DNA of 64,000 nt from Planctomycetaceae bacterium (GTDB lineage Bacteria > Planctomycetota > Planctomycetia > Pirellulales > Pirellulaceae): NCBI GenBank assembly GCA_020638975.1, contig JACKHN010000006.1, forward strand, positions 186,001 to 250,000, written 5' to 3'. The number at the start of each line of letters is the position of its first letter. Position 1 is the first letter of the stretch. Below the pieces are notes generated by a model. The model searched no databases. It worked only from the letters and a program-made list of their open reading frames with translations, and was not told where the DNA came from. The position numbers and the translations under genes were made by a program. Shown piece after piece: positions 45,401-60,400 of this stretch.

Positions 45401-48400
45401 CGGCGTCACTGCAGGGCAGGGGAATACGATTGCGTTCAATGGCGCGGACGGAATCGTGATCACCGGCGGCGGCACCGGTAATTCGATTCGCGGCAATTCA
45501 ATTCACAGTAACACGCAGTTGGGCATCGATCTGAATAACGACGGCGTGACCACGAACGATCTCGGCGACGGCGATCTGGGTGCCAACGAACTGCAAAACT
45601 TTCCGCTACTCACTTACGCCTTGTCGGCCGGCGGCAGCACGACCATCCAGGGCAGTATCAACAGCACGGCATCGACTACCTTCAATATCGACTTCTACTC
45701 CAGCCCAGCAGGCGATCCGACCGGAGCGGGCGAAGGCGCGGTGTATCTGGGCTCGGACACAGTGATGACCGACGGCAGTGGCAATGCGACTTTCAATTCG
45801 GTGTTGGCAACTGCGGTCACGGTCGGTCATGTGGTGACAGCCACCGCGACCGATCCATCAGGGAACACATCCGAGTTTGCGTTGAACGTGACATCAGTGT
45901 CGAACGTAGTTGTAGTCAACACAACCGCTGACGAGAATGATGGCGATACGTCTTCGATCGCTGCACTAATCGCAACTCCCGGTGGCACAGGCATCTCGCT
46001 ACGTGAAGCGATCATCGCCACAAACAATACGGCCAACGGTGGCTCGCCTGATGAAATCTGGTTCAACATCGCCGGTGCCGGACCGCATACGATCAATGTG
46101 CTGTCAGCGCTGCCCATAATCAGCGATGCGGTGATCATCGACGGCTGGAGTGAGCCGAATTATGTCGCGGGCACACCGGTCATCGAACTGAATGGTGCAG
46201 GAGCGGGAGCCGTCGATGGATTGAAGCTGAACGCGGGAAGCAGCGGCAGCACGATTCGTGGCTTGATCATTAATCGATTCGGCGACGACGGCATCGATAT
46301 CAGTTCGGCGAGCAGCGGCAATACGATCGCCGGCAACTGGATCGGTCTCGACAACACCGGAACGCTCGATCAAGGCAACGCCAACGACGGCATAGAAAGC
46401 GATAGCGCGAACAATATCATTGGTGGGACGACGCTTGCGGAACGCAATGTCATCTCCGGCAACAACGGACGAGGCATCAGCCTGTTCAATGCCACCGCCA
46501 CCGGCAACACGATTCTGGGCAACTACATCGGAACGAATGCCGCTGGTAACGCCGCAGTCGGCAACAGTGACGACGGGATCGGGCTGACGACGGGCGCCAA
46601 CATGAACACAATCGGTGGTTTGATTGCCGGTTCTCGCAACATCATTTCGGGAAACAATCAGGGTATCTTCATCGATGCCGCGGGATCCGACAACAATATC
46701 ATCATCGGCAACTACATCGGTACGGACGTCACCGGGCTTATCGATGTCGGTAATCTCGACGACGGGATTCAAGTCAGCAACGGTGCCGACGGCACGATCA
46801 TCGGCGGGACGACGGTGTCCGCTCGCAACGTGATTGCTGGCAATGATGATGATGGAATTCAGTTGAGCCTATCGGTCAGCAACTCGAAGGTTCAAGGCAA
46901 TTACATCGGCGTTGGCTCGGACGGTGTAACATCGCTCGGCAATACAGCAAGTGGTGTTGCGATCGATGGCGGCAGCACAAATAACACGATCGGTGGCACG
47001 GTCGCCGGAGCTGGCAACGTCATCGCCTTTAGCACTCGCGGAATCTTTGACAGCGGTGCTACCGATGCCGGCAATTCTTTCCTAGGAAACTCGATCCACA
47101 GCAATGGGGGCTTGGGGATTGATCTCTCCCCCACCGGCGTCACGGCTAATGATGTGGGGGATACGGACAGCGGTCCAAACGGATTGCAGAACTTTCCGGT
47201 GTTGGGCTCGGCGGTTGCGGTCGGAAGCGACACGGTGATCACAGGTTCATTGAACAGCACCGCCAGCAGTACGTTCCGAGTTGAGTTCTTCAGCAGCCCC
47301 ACGGGCGATGCATCCGGTTACGGAGAGGGCCAGACCTATCTTGGCTTCGTTAATGTGGCGACCGACGGCAGCGGCAACGCGACGATCAATACGACCCTGA
47401 TTGGTGTCAGCGTCACGGCTGGCCATCAAGTCGCAGCTACCGCGACTTTCTTGACGGGCGGTGTTACACCAGCCAGTACGTCAGAATTCAGCGCGAACAT
47501 AGCAGCGACTTCCGGTACTAACTTGACGCCTCTGGGCAACGAAACGCTCGTCAACAATAACACCACAGGGACTCAGGAGACAACTCCGTATGGAGGCGGC
47601 AACGTCGCAATAAATGCCAGCGGCAACTACGTCGTCGTCTTCACCGACACAAACTCAACTTCCGGCGACGCTTTTGCGAGGATTTACAACGCTGCGGGTG
47701 TACCACAGGGTGCGGCTTTCCGGGTCAACACGGCGACCAGCGGCATCCAGGATTGGCCGGTCGTCGCGATGCATTCCAACGGCGACTTTGTCGTCGCATG
47801 GAATAGCGACAACCAGGACGGGAGCGGCTGGGGAATCTACGCACAGCGATTCGATGCAGCGGGCGTCGCTCAGGGCAGTGAGTTTCGTGTCAACACATTG
47901 ACTAGCGGCAACCAAGAGGGTGTATCAATCGCGATGGCGGACGACGGTTCGTTTGTGATGACCTTTACGGATTTCAATTCCACAAGTGGCGATGTCTACT
48001 TGCAACGCTATAACGCCGCGGGCGCGCCGCAAGGCGGCAACGTACTTGTTAACACGACAACGAGTGACCAACAAAAGTATGCCGAGATCGCCGTTCGTAG
48101 CAGCGGCGAATTTGTTGTCGTGTGGGAGAGCTTGAATCAGGACACGGGCAGTAGTTACGGCATCTATGGGCAGCGTTTCGACGCCAGCGGCGTCGCACAG
48201 GGTGGCGAGTTTCTGATCAACACAACGACTGCCGGTGATCAACGTAGGCCTGACGTGGCGATCGATGACGATGGCAACTTCATTGTCGTGTGGCACAGTG
48301 TGACGCAAGATCCGGGGAGTAATGCGGGCATTTATGGCCAGCGATTCAACGCTTCCGGCGTCGCGCAAGGAACTGAATTCCGAGTGAATACGATGCTCGC

Positions 48401-51400
48401 CAACGATCAAACGGCGCCCACTGTCGAGCAGCGTGCCGATGGAACATTTCTTGTCGCCTGGGAGAGCGCATCGCAGGATGCTGCGGGAACGCAGGGCGTG
48501 TACGTACAGCTTTACGATGCTGGCGGTGTGGCTTTGGGTGGCGAAACGCTTGTTAACACCACAACTGCCGGTGATCAGATAAGACCCGCTTTGGGATTCC
48601 GCAACGATAGTGCAGTGGTCGTCTGGAGCGGCAACGGGAGCGGCGACACCTCTGGCGTATTCCACCGACGCTATACTGTTGACTTGCTGAATAGTATTAC
48701 CGTCGATACCACGGTCGACGAGAACGATGGTGATACGTCTTCGATCGCCGCTCTGATCGCGACTCCAGGCGGGACTGGCATCTCGCTCCGCGAAGCCATC
48801 ATCGCCACGAATAACACGACCAACATCGGTGGCAAGCCTGATGAGATTCACTTCAACATCGCTGGTGCCGGGCCACATACGATCGCCGTTACAGGTTCCG
48901 CATTACCCACAATCACCGATGCTGTGGTGATCGATGGGACGACGGATCCTGACTGGGTTAGCGCACCAATCATCGAACTAAACGGTGCCAGCGCGGGTGC
49001 AGGCGTGGACGGGCTGTTTCTGGGGAATACCGCTGACGGCAGCACCATTCGCGGACTGGTGATCAACCGCTTCAACGGTGACGGCATCCAGGTGGAGAGT
49101 GACAGTCACTTTCATACCATCGTCGGCAACTACATCGGTCTGGATGTTGCCGGAACCACCGTTCTGGCCAACGGCGCTCACGGGCTGAACATCGGAGGAG
49201 ACAGCAACACGATCGGAGGCACGACCGCGGCAGAGCGAAACGTCATCTCCGGCAACGGCGTGCAGGGCATCTTCATCAGCGCCCAGGGATCGAACAACCT
49301 GGTGATTGGAAACTATATCGGCACCGATGTCACGGGATCGCTCGACCGTGGCAACTCGTCGAGCGGCGTGATCGTACAAGGGACGAACAACACGATCGGC
49401 GGAACGACGGCGGGCGCGCGGAATGTGATCTCAGGCAATGACGGCCACGGTGTCTTCCTATTTAGCGGCGGGTCGAATCAGGTTCTCGGCAATTACATCG
49501 GAACCAACGCTGCGGGGACTGCGGCGATCGGAAATACCACGTCGGGAATTCGGCTTTCCTCGTCAACGGCGGGCAACACGATCGGTGGGACGATTGCGGG
49601 TGCGGGCAACTTAGTTTCCGGCAACAGCGAGGGCATCACCTTCTCGTCCGCCGGTGCAGGAAACGTAGTTCAGGGGAACTTCGTCGGCACGAATGCAGCC
49701 GGAACAGGCGGCGTGGGAAATACGACGACCGGAATCCAGGTCACCAGCACATCGGGCGTAACGATTGGCGGCTCGGCAGCGGGAGCGGGCAATGTTGTTG
49801 CGGCAAGCCTCAACAACGGTATTGTCCTCTCCGGTGCTGGTACGACGAACACGGTGGTGCAAGGCAATTACATCGGTACGGATGTCAGCGGAACACTGAA
49901 CCTCGCGAATGCGGGCTCCGGCATCGTTGTTCAATCAGCGTCAACCAGCAACACGATCGGCGGCACTGCGGCAGGCGAGGGCAATGTGGTGGCCTTCAAC
50001 GCGCTTTCCGGCATTGCGGTTCAAAGCGGGACGAATTCGGTTCTGCGCAATACGACTTTCTCAAACGGCGGCCTGGGCATCGACCTGGCAGCAGACGGCG
50101 TGACGTACAACGATACTGACGATGCCGATAGCGGCGCGAACGATTTGCTGAACTTTCCGGTGCTAACCAATGTGGTGCAGAACGGCGCGAATTTGGAACT
50201 GACATTCGCTGTCGACTTGCCAGCGGGCACCTACCGCGTCGAATTGTTTTCCAATGCCACACCGGACGCTTCGGGATTCGGCGAGGGGCAGGTGTACCTC
50301 GGTGCGACAAGTATTACGGCCACCGGAGCAGCCGGGTACGAAACGTTTGCTCGCACGTTGCTCGGTGTCACACCGGCCTCGATTCTAGGAATCTCGACGA
50401 CCGCAACGTTGGATCTTGGTGGAGGCAACTTCAGCCACACCAGCGAATTCGGTCCGAGCTTTCTGGGCGCGGGTATTCTGGTGGTGAATACGACGAGCGA
50501 CCTCAGCGACGGGAACACGACTAGCATCGCGGCATTATTGGCGAATCGCGGTGCCGACGGAGTCATCTCGTTACGCGAGGCGATCAGCGCTGCAAACAAC
50601 ACGGCCAACGGTGGCTCTCCCGACGAAATCCGCTTCGACATCGCCGGTGCCGGCCCACATACGATCAATGTACTGAGTGCGCTGCCGACTATTGCCGATG
50701 CAGTGATTATCGATGGTTGGAGCGAACCGGATTTTGCGGGGACTCCGATCATCGAACTCGACGGCAGTCTCGCCGGCGCGACGCACGGATTGGATCTCAC
50801 CGCCAACGGCACAACTATCCGAGGCCTTGTCATCAATCGATTTACCAACGCCGGAATTCGGCTGGCCGGCGATGCCAATACGGTTGAAGGCAATTACATC
50901 GGCACGAACGTCACGGGCTCGGCCGCCAGTGCCAACCATCATGGCATTTTGGTGAGCGGAGCGAACAACACCATCGGCGGCATCACCGCCGCTCAACGGA
51001 ACGTCATCTCGGGGAACGCTGTCAGCGGGATTCAGATCTCTGGTGGCGCAGCCAGTGGCAATATCGTTCTGGGGAACTACGTCGGGGTCGACGCCGCAGG
51101 CATCGCATCCTTGCCGAATCAAGAGGGCGTCTACATCACCGATGCTCCCAACAACACGATCGGTGGCGTTGTCGCGGGGGCCGCGAACGTGTTGTCCGGA
51201 AACTCAACCTACGGCGTCGCAATCGCCGGTGGGTCTTCCGGAAGTCTCGTGATCGGCAACCTCATCGGCACCGATCTGTCTGGGACGATCGATCTGGGCA
51301 ACAACCTGGCTGGCATCTACCTGAACGGATCTTCGGCCAACAGAATCGGCGGCACAGGCGCCGGCGAAGGAAATGTGATCGCCTTCAACGATGGACCGGG

Positions 51401-54400
51401 AGTTCGTGTACCGAACACGGGGCCGGCTCCCATGAACAAAACCTTGATTGGCAACTCGATACATTCCAACACAGGTCTTGGGATCGACCTGGGTATCAAC
51501 GGTGTAACGGCTAACGACGTCGACGACGTCGATTCCGGGGCCAACGCCCTGCTCAACTTCCCTGTCCTCACAAATGTGTTTCAGAACGGCGCGAATCTGG
51601 ACATCGACTACGTCGTAGACCTACCGGCCGGCAACTACCGCGTTGAGTTCTTTGACAATGCCAGTGGGCTGGATGCGAGCGGATTTGGTGAAGGCGAAAC
51701 GTTTGTGGGATTCGCGAATATTACGGTGACAGGCGCTGCTGGTTACGAAACGTTTAGCACGACACTGATATCCGTCACCGCCAGCGACGTCGCCAACATC
51801 ACGGTGACCGCAACCGTAGATCTCGGCGGCGGAACCTTTAATAACACGAGCGAGTTCGGCCCACAGTTCCAAGGCGCGGGTGTCATCACGGTCACCACGA
51901 CCAGCGACACGTCCGATGGCGACACGTCCAGCATTGCAGCCCTGCTGGGTAATCGCGGTGCCGACGGTTTCATCTCGCTGCGTGAAGCGATCCTTGCCAC
52001 CAACAACACAACCAACCTCGGCGGGAACCCTGACACGATCCACTTCAATATTGCCGGCGCGGGACCGCATACGATCAATCTGCTTAGTGCGCTGCCGGCG
52101 ATTACCGATGCGGTGGTCATCGACGGTTGGTCAGAACCGGATTTTGTCGGTCTTCCAATCATTGAACTCAATGGTGCGGCTGCTGGCTCGACAGACGGGG
52201 TGTACTTGGCGGCTGGCAGCAGCGGCTCGACGATTCGCGGTTTGGTGATCAATCGTTTTGGACTGAGCGGGATTGCGATCGGGTCGAGCAGCAACAACAC
52301 GATTCAAGGCAACTACATCGGGACGGATGTCACGGGTGCCGTCGATCAAGGAAACACGAGCCATGGTGTCGCCATCTTCAGCGGTTCCGCCAATAACTTG
52401 ATCGGCGGTTCGTTTGCGGGGGGGCAAGGCAATCTGATTTCCGGCAATGACATGAACGGCGTGAATATCGTCAACCCGGGAACCACAGGCAACATCGTCG
52501 CCGGAAACATCATCGGCCTGAACGCGGCGGGAACGACTGCGTTGGGCAACGCTTCTGTCGGTGTCGCCATCGCGCTGGACGCTGACGCGAACATCATCGG
52601 CACGGTCGGTAATGGCCGGAACTTCATTTCGGGCAACGGTCAGTACGGCATTCGAATTGTTGATACAGGCACCGACAACAATGTCGTGCAGAACAACTAC
52701 ATCGGCTTGAATGTCGCAGGCACGGCGGCGATTGGCAACGGCTCGGACGGCATTCGACTCGAATCGGCGGGTGTGTTGAACGGAACAATCATCGGCGGCT
52801 CGACGACCGGCGAAGAAAACGTGATTTCCGGCAACGCAGGCGACGGAATCGAAATTCGCGATGGCGTGACCAACGTCACGATCGCCGGAAACTACATCGG
52901 CCTGAACGCGGCAGGTACGTCGAACATCGGCAACGCGGCCAACGGCATTCGAATACTCGACTCCGACAACAACACGATCGGCGGTGGAGTCGCCGCCGCT
53001 CGCAACGTGATCTCCGCGAACGCCGCCGAGGGGATCTTGCTCACCGGCGCTGGCGCGACGGGCAACAAGATTCAAGGAAACTACATCGGACTGAACGAGT
53101 CAGGTACCTCGACGCTGGGGAACTCCGCCACCGGCATCCGCCTCGAATCCGGTGCCAGTGGCAACATCATCGGCACGGACCTGGACAGCATGAACGATGC
53201 GACCGAAGGTAACGTCGTCTCCGGTAATCTGGCCAATGGCATTCAGTTGTGGGGGGCGTCGGTCAGCGGCAACTTCGTCCGCGGCAATCTGATCGGAATC
53301 AATCCGGCGGCCACCTTGCCGATGGGGAACAGCGCGCAAGGCATTCAGCTCGGCAGCGGCGCGAACAACAACACGGTCGGCGGCACCGGTCCACTGGCTG
53401 CCAACGTCATCGGCGACAATCTCGCTGCTGGGATCGAACTTCGGGACAGCGGCACGTCGAACAACACGATTCAAGGCAACTTCATCGGCACCAACAGCGG
53501 CGGCGTCACCAATCTCGCCAATGGCTCGCACGGCATCCTTCTGACGCTCGGTGCCTCGAACAACACCGTGGGCGGCACCGCAGCAGGGGCTGGTAATCGA
53601 ATCGCTTTCAACACAGCCGATGGTGTGGCGGTCAGTGGCGCAAACGGAAATTCCATCCTGCGAAACTCGATCTATAGCAACACCCAGTTGGGCATCGATC
53701 TGAACAACGACGGCGTAACGACCAACGACTCGGGTGACGGAGATAGTGGCGCGAACGGCCTGCAGAATTCTCCGTTGTTGTCTAGTGCCGTATCAGGCGG
53801 CGGCAACACCACGATCACGGGCACGTTCAACAGCAACGCGAGCACGAACTATCGGATCGAGTTCTTCTCGTCGCCCATCGGAGACGCAACCGGTTATGGC
53901 GAAGGACAGGTCTACCTTGGTTCGACCAACGTCACGACCGACGCCGTCGGCAACGCCTCGATCAACGCGACGCTGGTCGGCGTTACGGTCGCGGGAGGGC
54001 ACTTGGTCAGCGCGACGGCGACCGTCGATCTCGGTGCGGGCAGCTACGGCGACACGTCGGAGTTCGCGCAGAATGTGGCGGCCACGGTTGGGAGTCTGCA
54101 TTCGATCGGCGGGACGATTTTTGAAGACGTGAACGGCAACGCGGCCATCATGGACGATGGCGTGGCCCGCGCGAACGTATCGGTGCTGCTGTACGTGGAC
54201 GATGGCAATGGCATTCCCGACGCCGGTGATGCGTGGCAGGCGACCGTCGTCACCAACGGCAGCGGCCAATATCTGTTTACGAATCTGGCGGACAATTCGT
54301 ACTGGGTCGTAGTTGATTCACGCACGGTTACGCCCAGCGCGGGCTTGAACGGCGGGTTCACCGGCGGCGACGTTTGGGCCGAACAGACCTACGGCAGCGG

Positions 54401-57400
54401 CGACGCGGTGACGTTTAACGGCGTGAGTTATCAATTTGCGGGAGCGCCCGGAACCGTGTTGGGCGGGCTGAACCGCACCACCGTTTCCGACAATGCTGCG
54501 GCGGGACTGGCATCGTCCGAACATGTGCATCGCGTGATTCTGAACGGTGTCGACCAGACCGGGATCGATAGCGGCTTCAGCTTCAACGCCATCACGCGAA
54601 CCGGAGACGGCGACGACGACGGCTCGAACAATCGCACCGTACAAGGCTCGCTACGGCAGTTCGTAGAGAATGCGAATGCGACTAGCGGAACGAACTCCAG
54701 CCACTTCCAACTCGCAACCAGTGACGTGAACTATTCCGCGGGGACGACGTCCTGGACGTTCACTCCGACCAGCACCCTACCGTCGATCACCGACACGATC
54801 GTCCTGGACGGCACGACGCAGACCGGATTCTCCGGAACACCGATCATCGAGTTGAACGGCACGAGTGCCGGGGCTGGTGCGGATGGCGTTTACCTCGCGA
54901 TGGGAAGCAGCGGCAGCACGATTCGCGGCCTCGTCATCAATCGCTTCTTGGACAACGGCATCGAAGTCAATCTTAGCGACAACAACCTGTTCGCCGGGAA
55001 CTACATCGGCACGGATGTCACCGGGTTGGTGGACCTGGGGAACGGCAATCGCGGAATCAAGTTTGATTTTGCGGATGGCAATACAATCGGCGGCACGACC
55101 ACAGCGGATCGCAATGTGATCTCGGGGAATGCCGATGCAGGAATTCATTTCGGCAACGGCTCAATCAACAACTTCGTAATTGGCAACTATGTTGGCGTCG
55201 GCGCCGATGGATCGACGGCGTTGGGCAATGATGCGGCGGGCGTGACGATCGGGCAGTCAGCCACGGGAGTTCGTGTGGGCGGAACCGTGCCCGGTGAAGG
55301 CAATGTGGTAGCGAACAATCTGGGCGACGGCATTCGCGTCTTTGCCACGGCTGCCGCCAGCAATCCAATTCTGGGGAACTCGATCCACGCCAACGGAGGG
55401 ATCGGCATCGAGCTCGGTGCCGATGGCGTCACACTGAATGACGCAGGCGACCCGGATACCGGCCCGAACGATCTGCAGAACTTCCCGGTGCTTGGCGGCG
55501 CGACGACGAACGGTTCGACCATCAGCATTGTTGGTTCACTGAATAGCACGGCGAGCACCACGTATCGCGTCGAGTTCTTCGCCAGCGTTTCGGCGGACGG
55601 CAGCGGTTACGGCGAAGCGGAGCGATACCTTGGCTTCGCGAACGTCGCGACGGACGGCAGCGGCAATGCCACCATCAACACGACACTCGCCTCCGTCGTC
55701 GCCGCAGGCGAGTTTATCACGGCGACCGCCACCAACTTGACGACCAATAACACCTCCGAATTCGCGCTCGCTGTCCTGTCCGCTGCACCTGGAGTCACCG
55801 TCAGTGCGATCAGCGGCAACACGACCGAAGCCGGTGGAACGGCCACCTTCACCGTTGTCCTGGACAGCCAACCCACGACCGACGTCATCGTTGGCATTTC
55901 GTCAAATGATCTGACGGAAGGAACAGTCTCCACGTCCTCGCTCACGTTCACATCGGCCAACTGGCACGTGGCACAAGTTGTTACGGTCACCGGTGTCGAT
56001 GACGTCGTTCAAGATGGCGACATCGCCTACTCAATCATCACCTCTCCAGCCACCAGCGGTGATGGGAACTATAGCGGCTTAAACGCCAGCGACGTCACAG
56101 TTACGAACATCGACAACGATACGTTCAACGTTATCTTCGTCGATACAACGGACGACATCCTCGACGGCGATACGTCGTCGATAGCAAACTTGCAATCCAA
56201 CAAAGGTGCCGACGGCTTCATCTCGCTGCGCGAAGCGATCCTCGCCGCGAACAACACCGCCAACGGCGGTTCGCCCGACGAGATTCACTTCAATATCGCT
56301 GGTGTCGGCCCGCACTCGATTGTTGTGAGCGCAGCGGGCATTCCGGACATCACCGATGCCGTGGTGATTGATGGCACCACCGAACCCGACTTTTCCGGCA
56401 CGCCAATTGTCGAACTAGATGGCTCGGCCACGGCAGCGGGTGTCAACGGTTTGCGTTTGGCGGCGGGAAGTGGTGGGAGCACGATTCGCGGATTGGTGAT
56501 TAACCGTTTTGCCGAGGATGGCATCGCGATCGTTTCGGCCAGCAGCGGCAACACGATCGCGGGCAATTACATCGGGATCAACCTAGCCGGTAATGCCGCG
56601 CTTGGTAACGCCGATCAGGGCATCGACATCCGCTCGGCCAACAACACGATCGGCGGGACGACGGCCGCGGATCGCAATGTGATCTCCGGCAACACGGGCG
56701 AAGGCGTCATCATTTCCACGGCATCCGCCATGGGCAATGTGGTCCTTGGAAACTACATCGGCCTCAACGCGGCAGGCACCGCGGCGATCGGAAACGATTA
56801 CGGTGTGAGCATCTCCGGCGGAGCGAGCAACAACACAATCGGAGGAACGACGGCGGCGGCCCGCAACGTGATCTCCGGCAATCAGCAGGCGGGAGTGCAT
56901 CTGAGCGACGGAGCAACGAGTAATAACGTCGTACAGGGCAACTATATCGGCACCGACATCACCGGCACGCTGGACCTCGGCAACACGAACAGCGGCGTTT
57001 TGATCGGAGCCACCAATAACACAATCGGCGGAAACACGGCAGCAGCACGAAACATTATCGCAGGCAATGACTATGCGGGCATTCGCTTGGCGGGCACGGC
57101 CAGCAACAATCGCGTGCAAGGGAATTACATCGGGACGGACGTGACGGGGACTCTGCCACTCGGCGGTTCGTTCGGCGTCGTGTTCGATAATGGCGCGTCG
57201 AACAATACGATCGGTGGCATCACCGCCGGAGATGGCAATTTGATCACCAATAATACCGTGGGCATTCGAGTCGGTAGTGGCGTGGGTTCGACCACCGACA
57301 ACGCCTTCCTCCGCAACTCGATCTTTGCGAATGGCTTGGGCCTCGACAACGGCAGCGGTCCAGGCATCACTTACAACGACCCCGAGGATGCGGATAGCGG

Positions 57401-60400
57401 ACCCAACGATCTACTCAACTTCCCTGTGTTGAACAACGTCGTACAGAACGGGGCGAATCTCGATATTGGCTTCGACGTTGATCTGCCCGCGGGCAATTAT
57501 CGCATCGAGTTCTTTGATAACGCGAGCGGCGTTAATGCGAGTGGCTTTGGCGAAGGTGAAACGTTCCTCGGGTTCGCCAACATCACTGTCACGGGAGCCG
57601 CCGGTTATGAATCGTTCAGCACGACGCTGACCAGCGTGACGCCTAGCAGCGTGAACAACGTCACCGTCACTGCAACAGAAGACCTCGGCGGCGGCAGCTA
57701 CGGCAGCACCAGCGAATTCGGCCCGCAGTTCCAAGGTGCGGGGGTGATCACCGTGACAACGACCAGCGACGTAGCCGACGGCGACACGTCGAGCATCGCT
57801 GCCCTGCTGGGCAATCGGGGTGCCGACGGCTTCATCTCGCTGCGCGAAGCGATCATCGCGGCAAACAACACGGCCAACGGCGGGGCGCCAGATGAGATTC
57901 ACTTCAATATCGCGGGAGCGGGAGTGCAAACGATTTTGCCGTTGACAGCTCTCCCGACGATTACCGAAGCTGTCGTCATCGACGGCTTGACCCAATCGGG
58001 TGCATCGGCAGGGACGTTGGTCACAGGTACACAACACACGCTGCTGATCGAGTTGAGCGGGGCAAGTGCCACGGGGCCGATCGAGGCGGGGTTGGATATC
58101 CGCGCTGACAACACGGTGATTCGCGGATTGATCATCAACAATTGGACAGTCCAAGTGACAACGGATGGCATTCAGGTTCTCAATGCTGACAATGTCACGA
58201 TCGAAGCGAACTATATCGGCACCAACGCGGCCGGCACTGCAGTGGCTGCGAACCAGCAAGCAGGCATTCTGCTTGAAGGGGTGACGAACTCGACCGTTCA
58301 AAACAACTTGTCATCGGGCAACACGATCGAAGGTATAGTCATTCGTGTTGCCACTTCCACCGGCAACACGATTCAGGGGAATCTGGTCGGGACGAATGCG
58401 ACCGGTAACGCGGCGTTGGGTAACTTGATCCACGGCATTGCCATCACCAACGGGGCGACAGGCAACACGATTGGCGGGACGACAGCCACCGCGCGGAATA
58501 TCGTTTCGGGCAATCAACAGGACGGCGTCAACCTGAGGGATTCAGGAACGAGCGGCAACGTCGTGCAGGGTAACTACATCGGCACAGATATTACGGGGAT
58601 GATCGATCTCGGTAACGGACAGCACGGGGTTTCGATCGAGTCCGGTGCGTCGAGCAACACGATTGGCGGCGGGGGACTGGGCGAAGGGAATCTGATTTCA
58701 GGTAACGACTCTCGCGGCGTTAACATCAGCAGCGCGAACTCCAATGTAGTGCAAGGCAACTTGATCGGTACGCAATCGACGGGACTGGGCATAATTGCGA
58801 ACGGCAACGACGGAATTGGCGTCGGACTCGGCGGGGCCAACAACTCATTCGGCGGCAACGCAGCTAACGACGGCAACACGATTGCCAACAACGGCGGCAG
58901 CGGTATCGCCTTGGCTGTCGGAGCCGGATCAGGTAACCGGTTTGTGGCGAACTCGATCTTTAACAACGCGGGGCTTGCCATTGATCTCACCAATGACGGC
59001 GTAACCGCGAATGATGCGGGTGATGTTGATTCAGGCGCCAACAACTTGCAAAACTTCCCAGACCTTATGTCGGCGGCCAGCAGTGGTGGCAATACGACGA
59101 TCCTGGGAACGATCAACAGTAACGCAAGCACGACGTTTGATCTGCACTTCTATTCGAGTCCCACGGCCGACGGTTCGGGCTTCGGTGAGGGTGCGGTCTA
59201 CCTGGGTACGGATTCGGTCACGACCGACGGCAGCGGAAACGCCACGATCAACACAACACTGCTTGGCATTTCCGTAACAAGCGGACACGTGATCACCGCG
59301 ACGGCGACCGATCCCGCAGGTAACACCTCGGAGTTCAGCGCTGCCGTTTCCGTTGCAACACCCAATCCGGTGCTCGATCTGGATGCAGACAACAGTTCCG
59401 GACAAACCGGCGCCAACTTCACGGTAACGTGGACCGAAGATGGCCCGCCGGTGAACATCGCCGATTCCGACGCGACGCTGTTCGATCCCGACTCGACAAC
59501 GTTCAGCTCGCTGACCGTTACCATCACGAATCTGCTGGACGGAGCGGCTGAATTGCTTAGCGCGAGTACGGGCGGAACGTCGATCACAGCGAGCTACAAC
59601 AGCGTGACGGGTGTACTGAGCTTGACCGGTGTCGATACCGTCGCGAACTACCAACAAGTCCTGCGATCGGTAACCTACGACAACATGCTGCAAGATCCCG
59701 ATACCACGGTTCGCGTGATCACCTTCGTTGCCAACGACGGAACGAACGCCAGCAACCTCGGCACGACAACGGTTACGCTGAACGAAACGAATGACGATCC
59801 GACCAATGCTGGCACGTTGCCGACCGATGTGGCAGTGACAGAAGACTTGACCAGCAGTGTTGACTTGTCTGTGATCGACATCAGTGACGTCGATGCGGGC
59901 GCGGGAAGCCTGACAGTTACACTCACAACCGCAACCGGCGGCAACTTGTCGGCAGTATCGGGCGGTGGGGTAACGGTTGGTGGTAGCGGTACGAGTGTGC
60001 TGACTTTGGATGGCACGCAGGCCAACTTGAACACGTTCCTGAACACGGCGAGTAACATCACGTACTTGCACGGCACGCCGAACACGAATGGCAACAACGC
60101 CGACACGATTCAAGTCGATGTCACCGACAACGGGAACACAGGCACGGGCCGTGGCGGCACGATTACCCTGGGCACAGTCAATGTAGATATCGGCGCGGTG
60201 AATAATGCTCCTGTGAACACGGTGCCCGGCACGCAAGTCGTCGCCGAAGAAACACAAACGGCGATTGCTGGCATCAGCGTGGCAGATCTTGACGCTGCAA
60301 CCGGAAACATCCTAAGTCGACTGCAAGTGGTCAACGGCGTACTCGATGTGACGCTGTCCGGCGCCGCGACGATCTCGGCGGGCGCTAATGGCACGAACGA

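Noticed and set aside
40363..59350. Possible CRISPR array because of the recurring GGCAACTACATCGG-type repeats
   Set aside because: The repeats are in frame, vary at third positions, are unevenly spaced and encode the GNYIG turn of a beta-helix.
59031..60257. A 408-residue minus-strand open frame, and other long antisense frames, in the giant gene
   Set aside because: These arise from the repetitive codon pattern of the giant gene. Their Arg/Val/Cys/Asp composition and lack of ribosome sites do not support genes.
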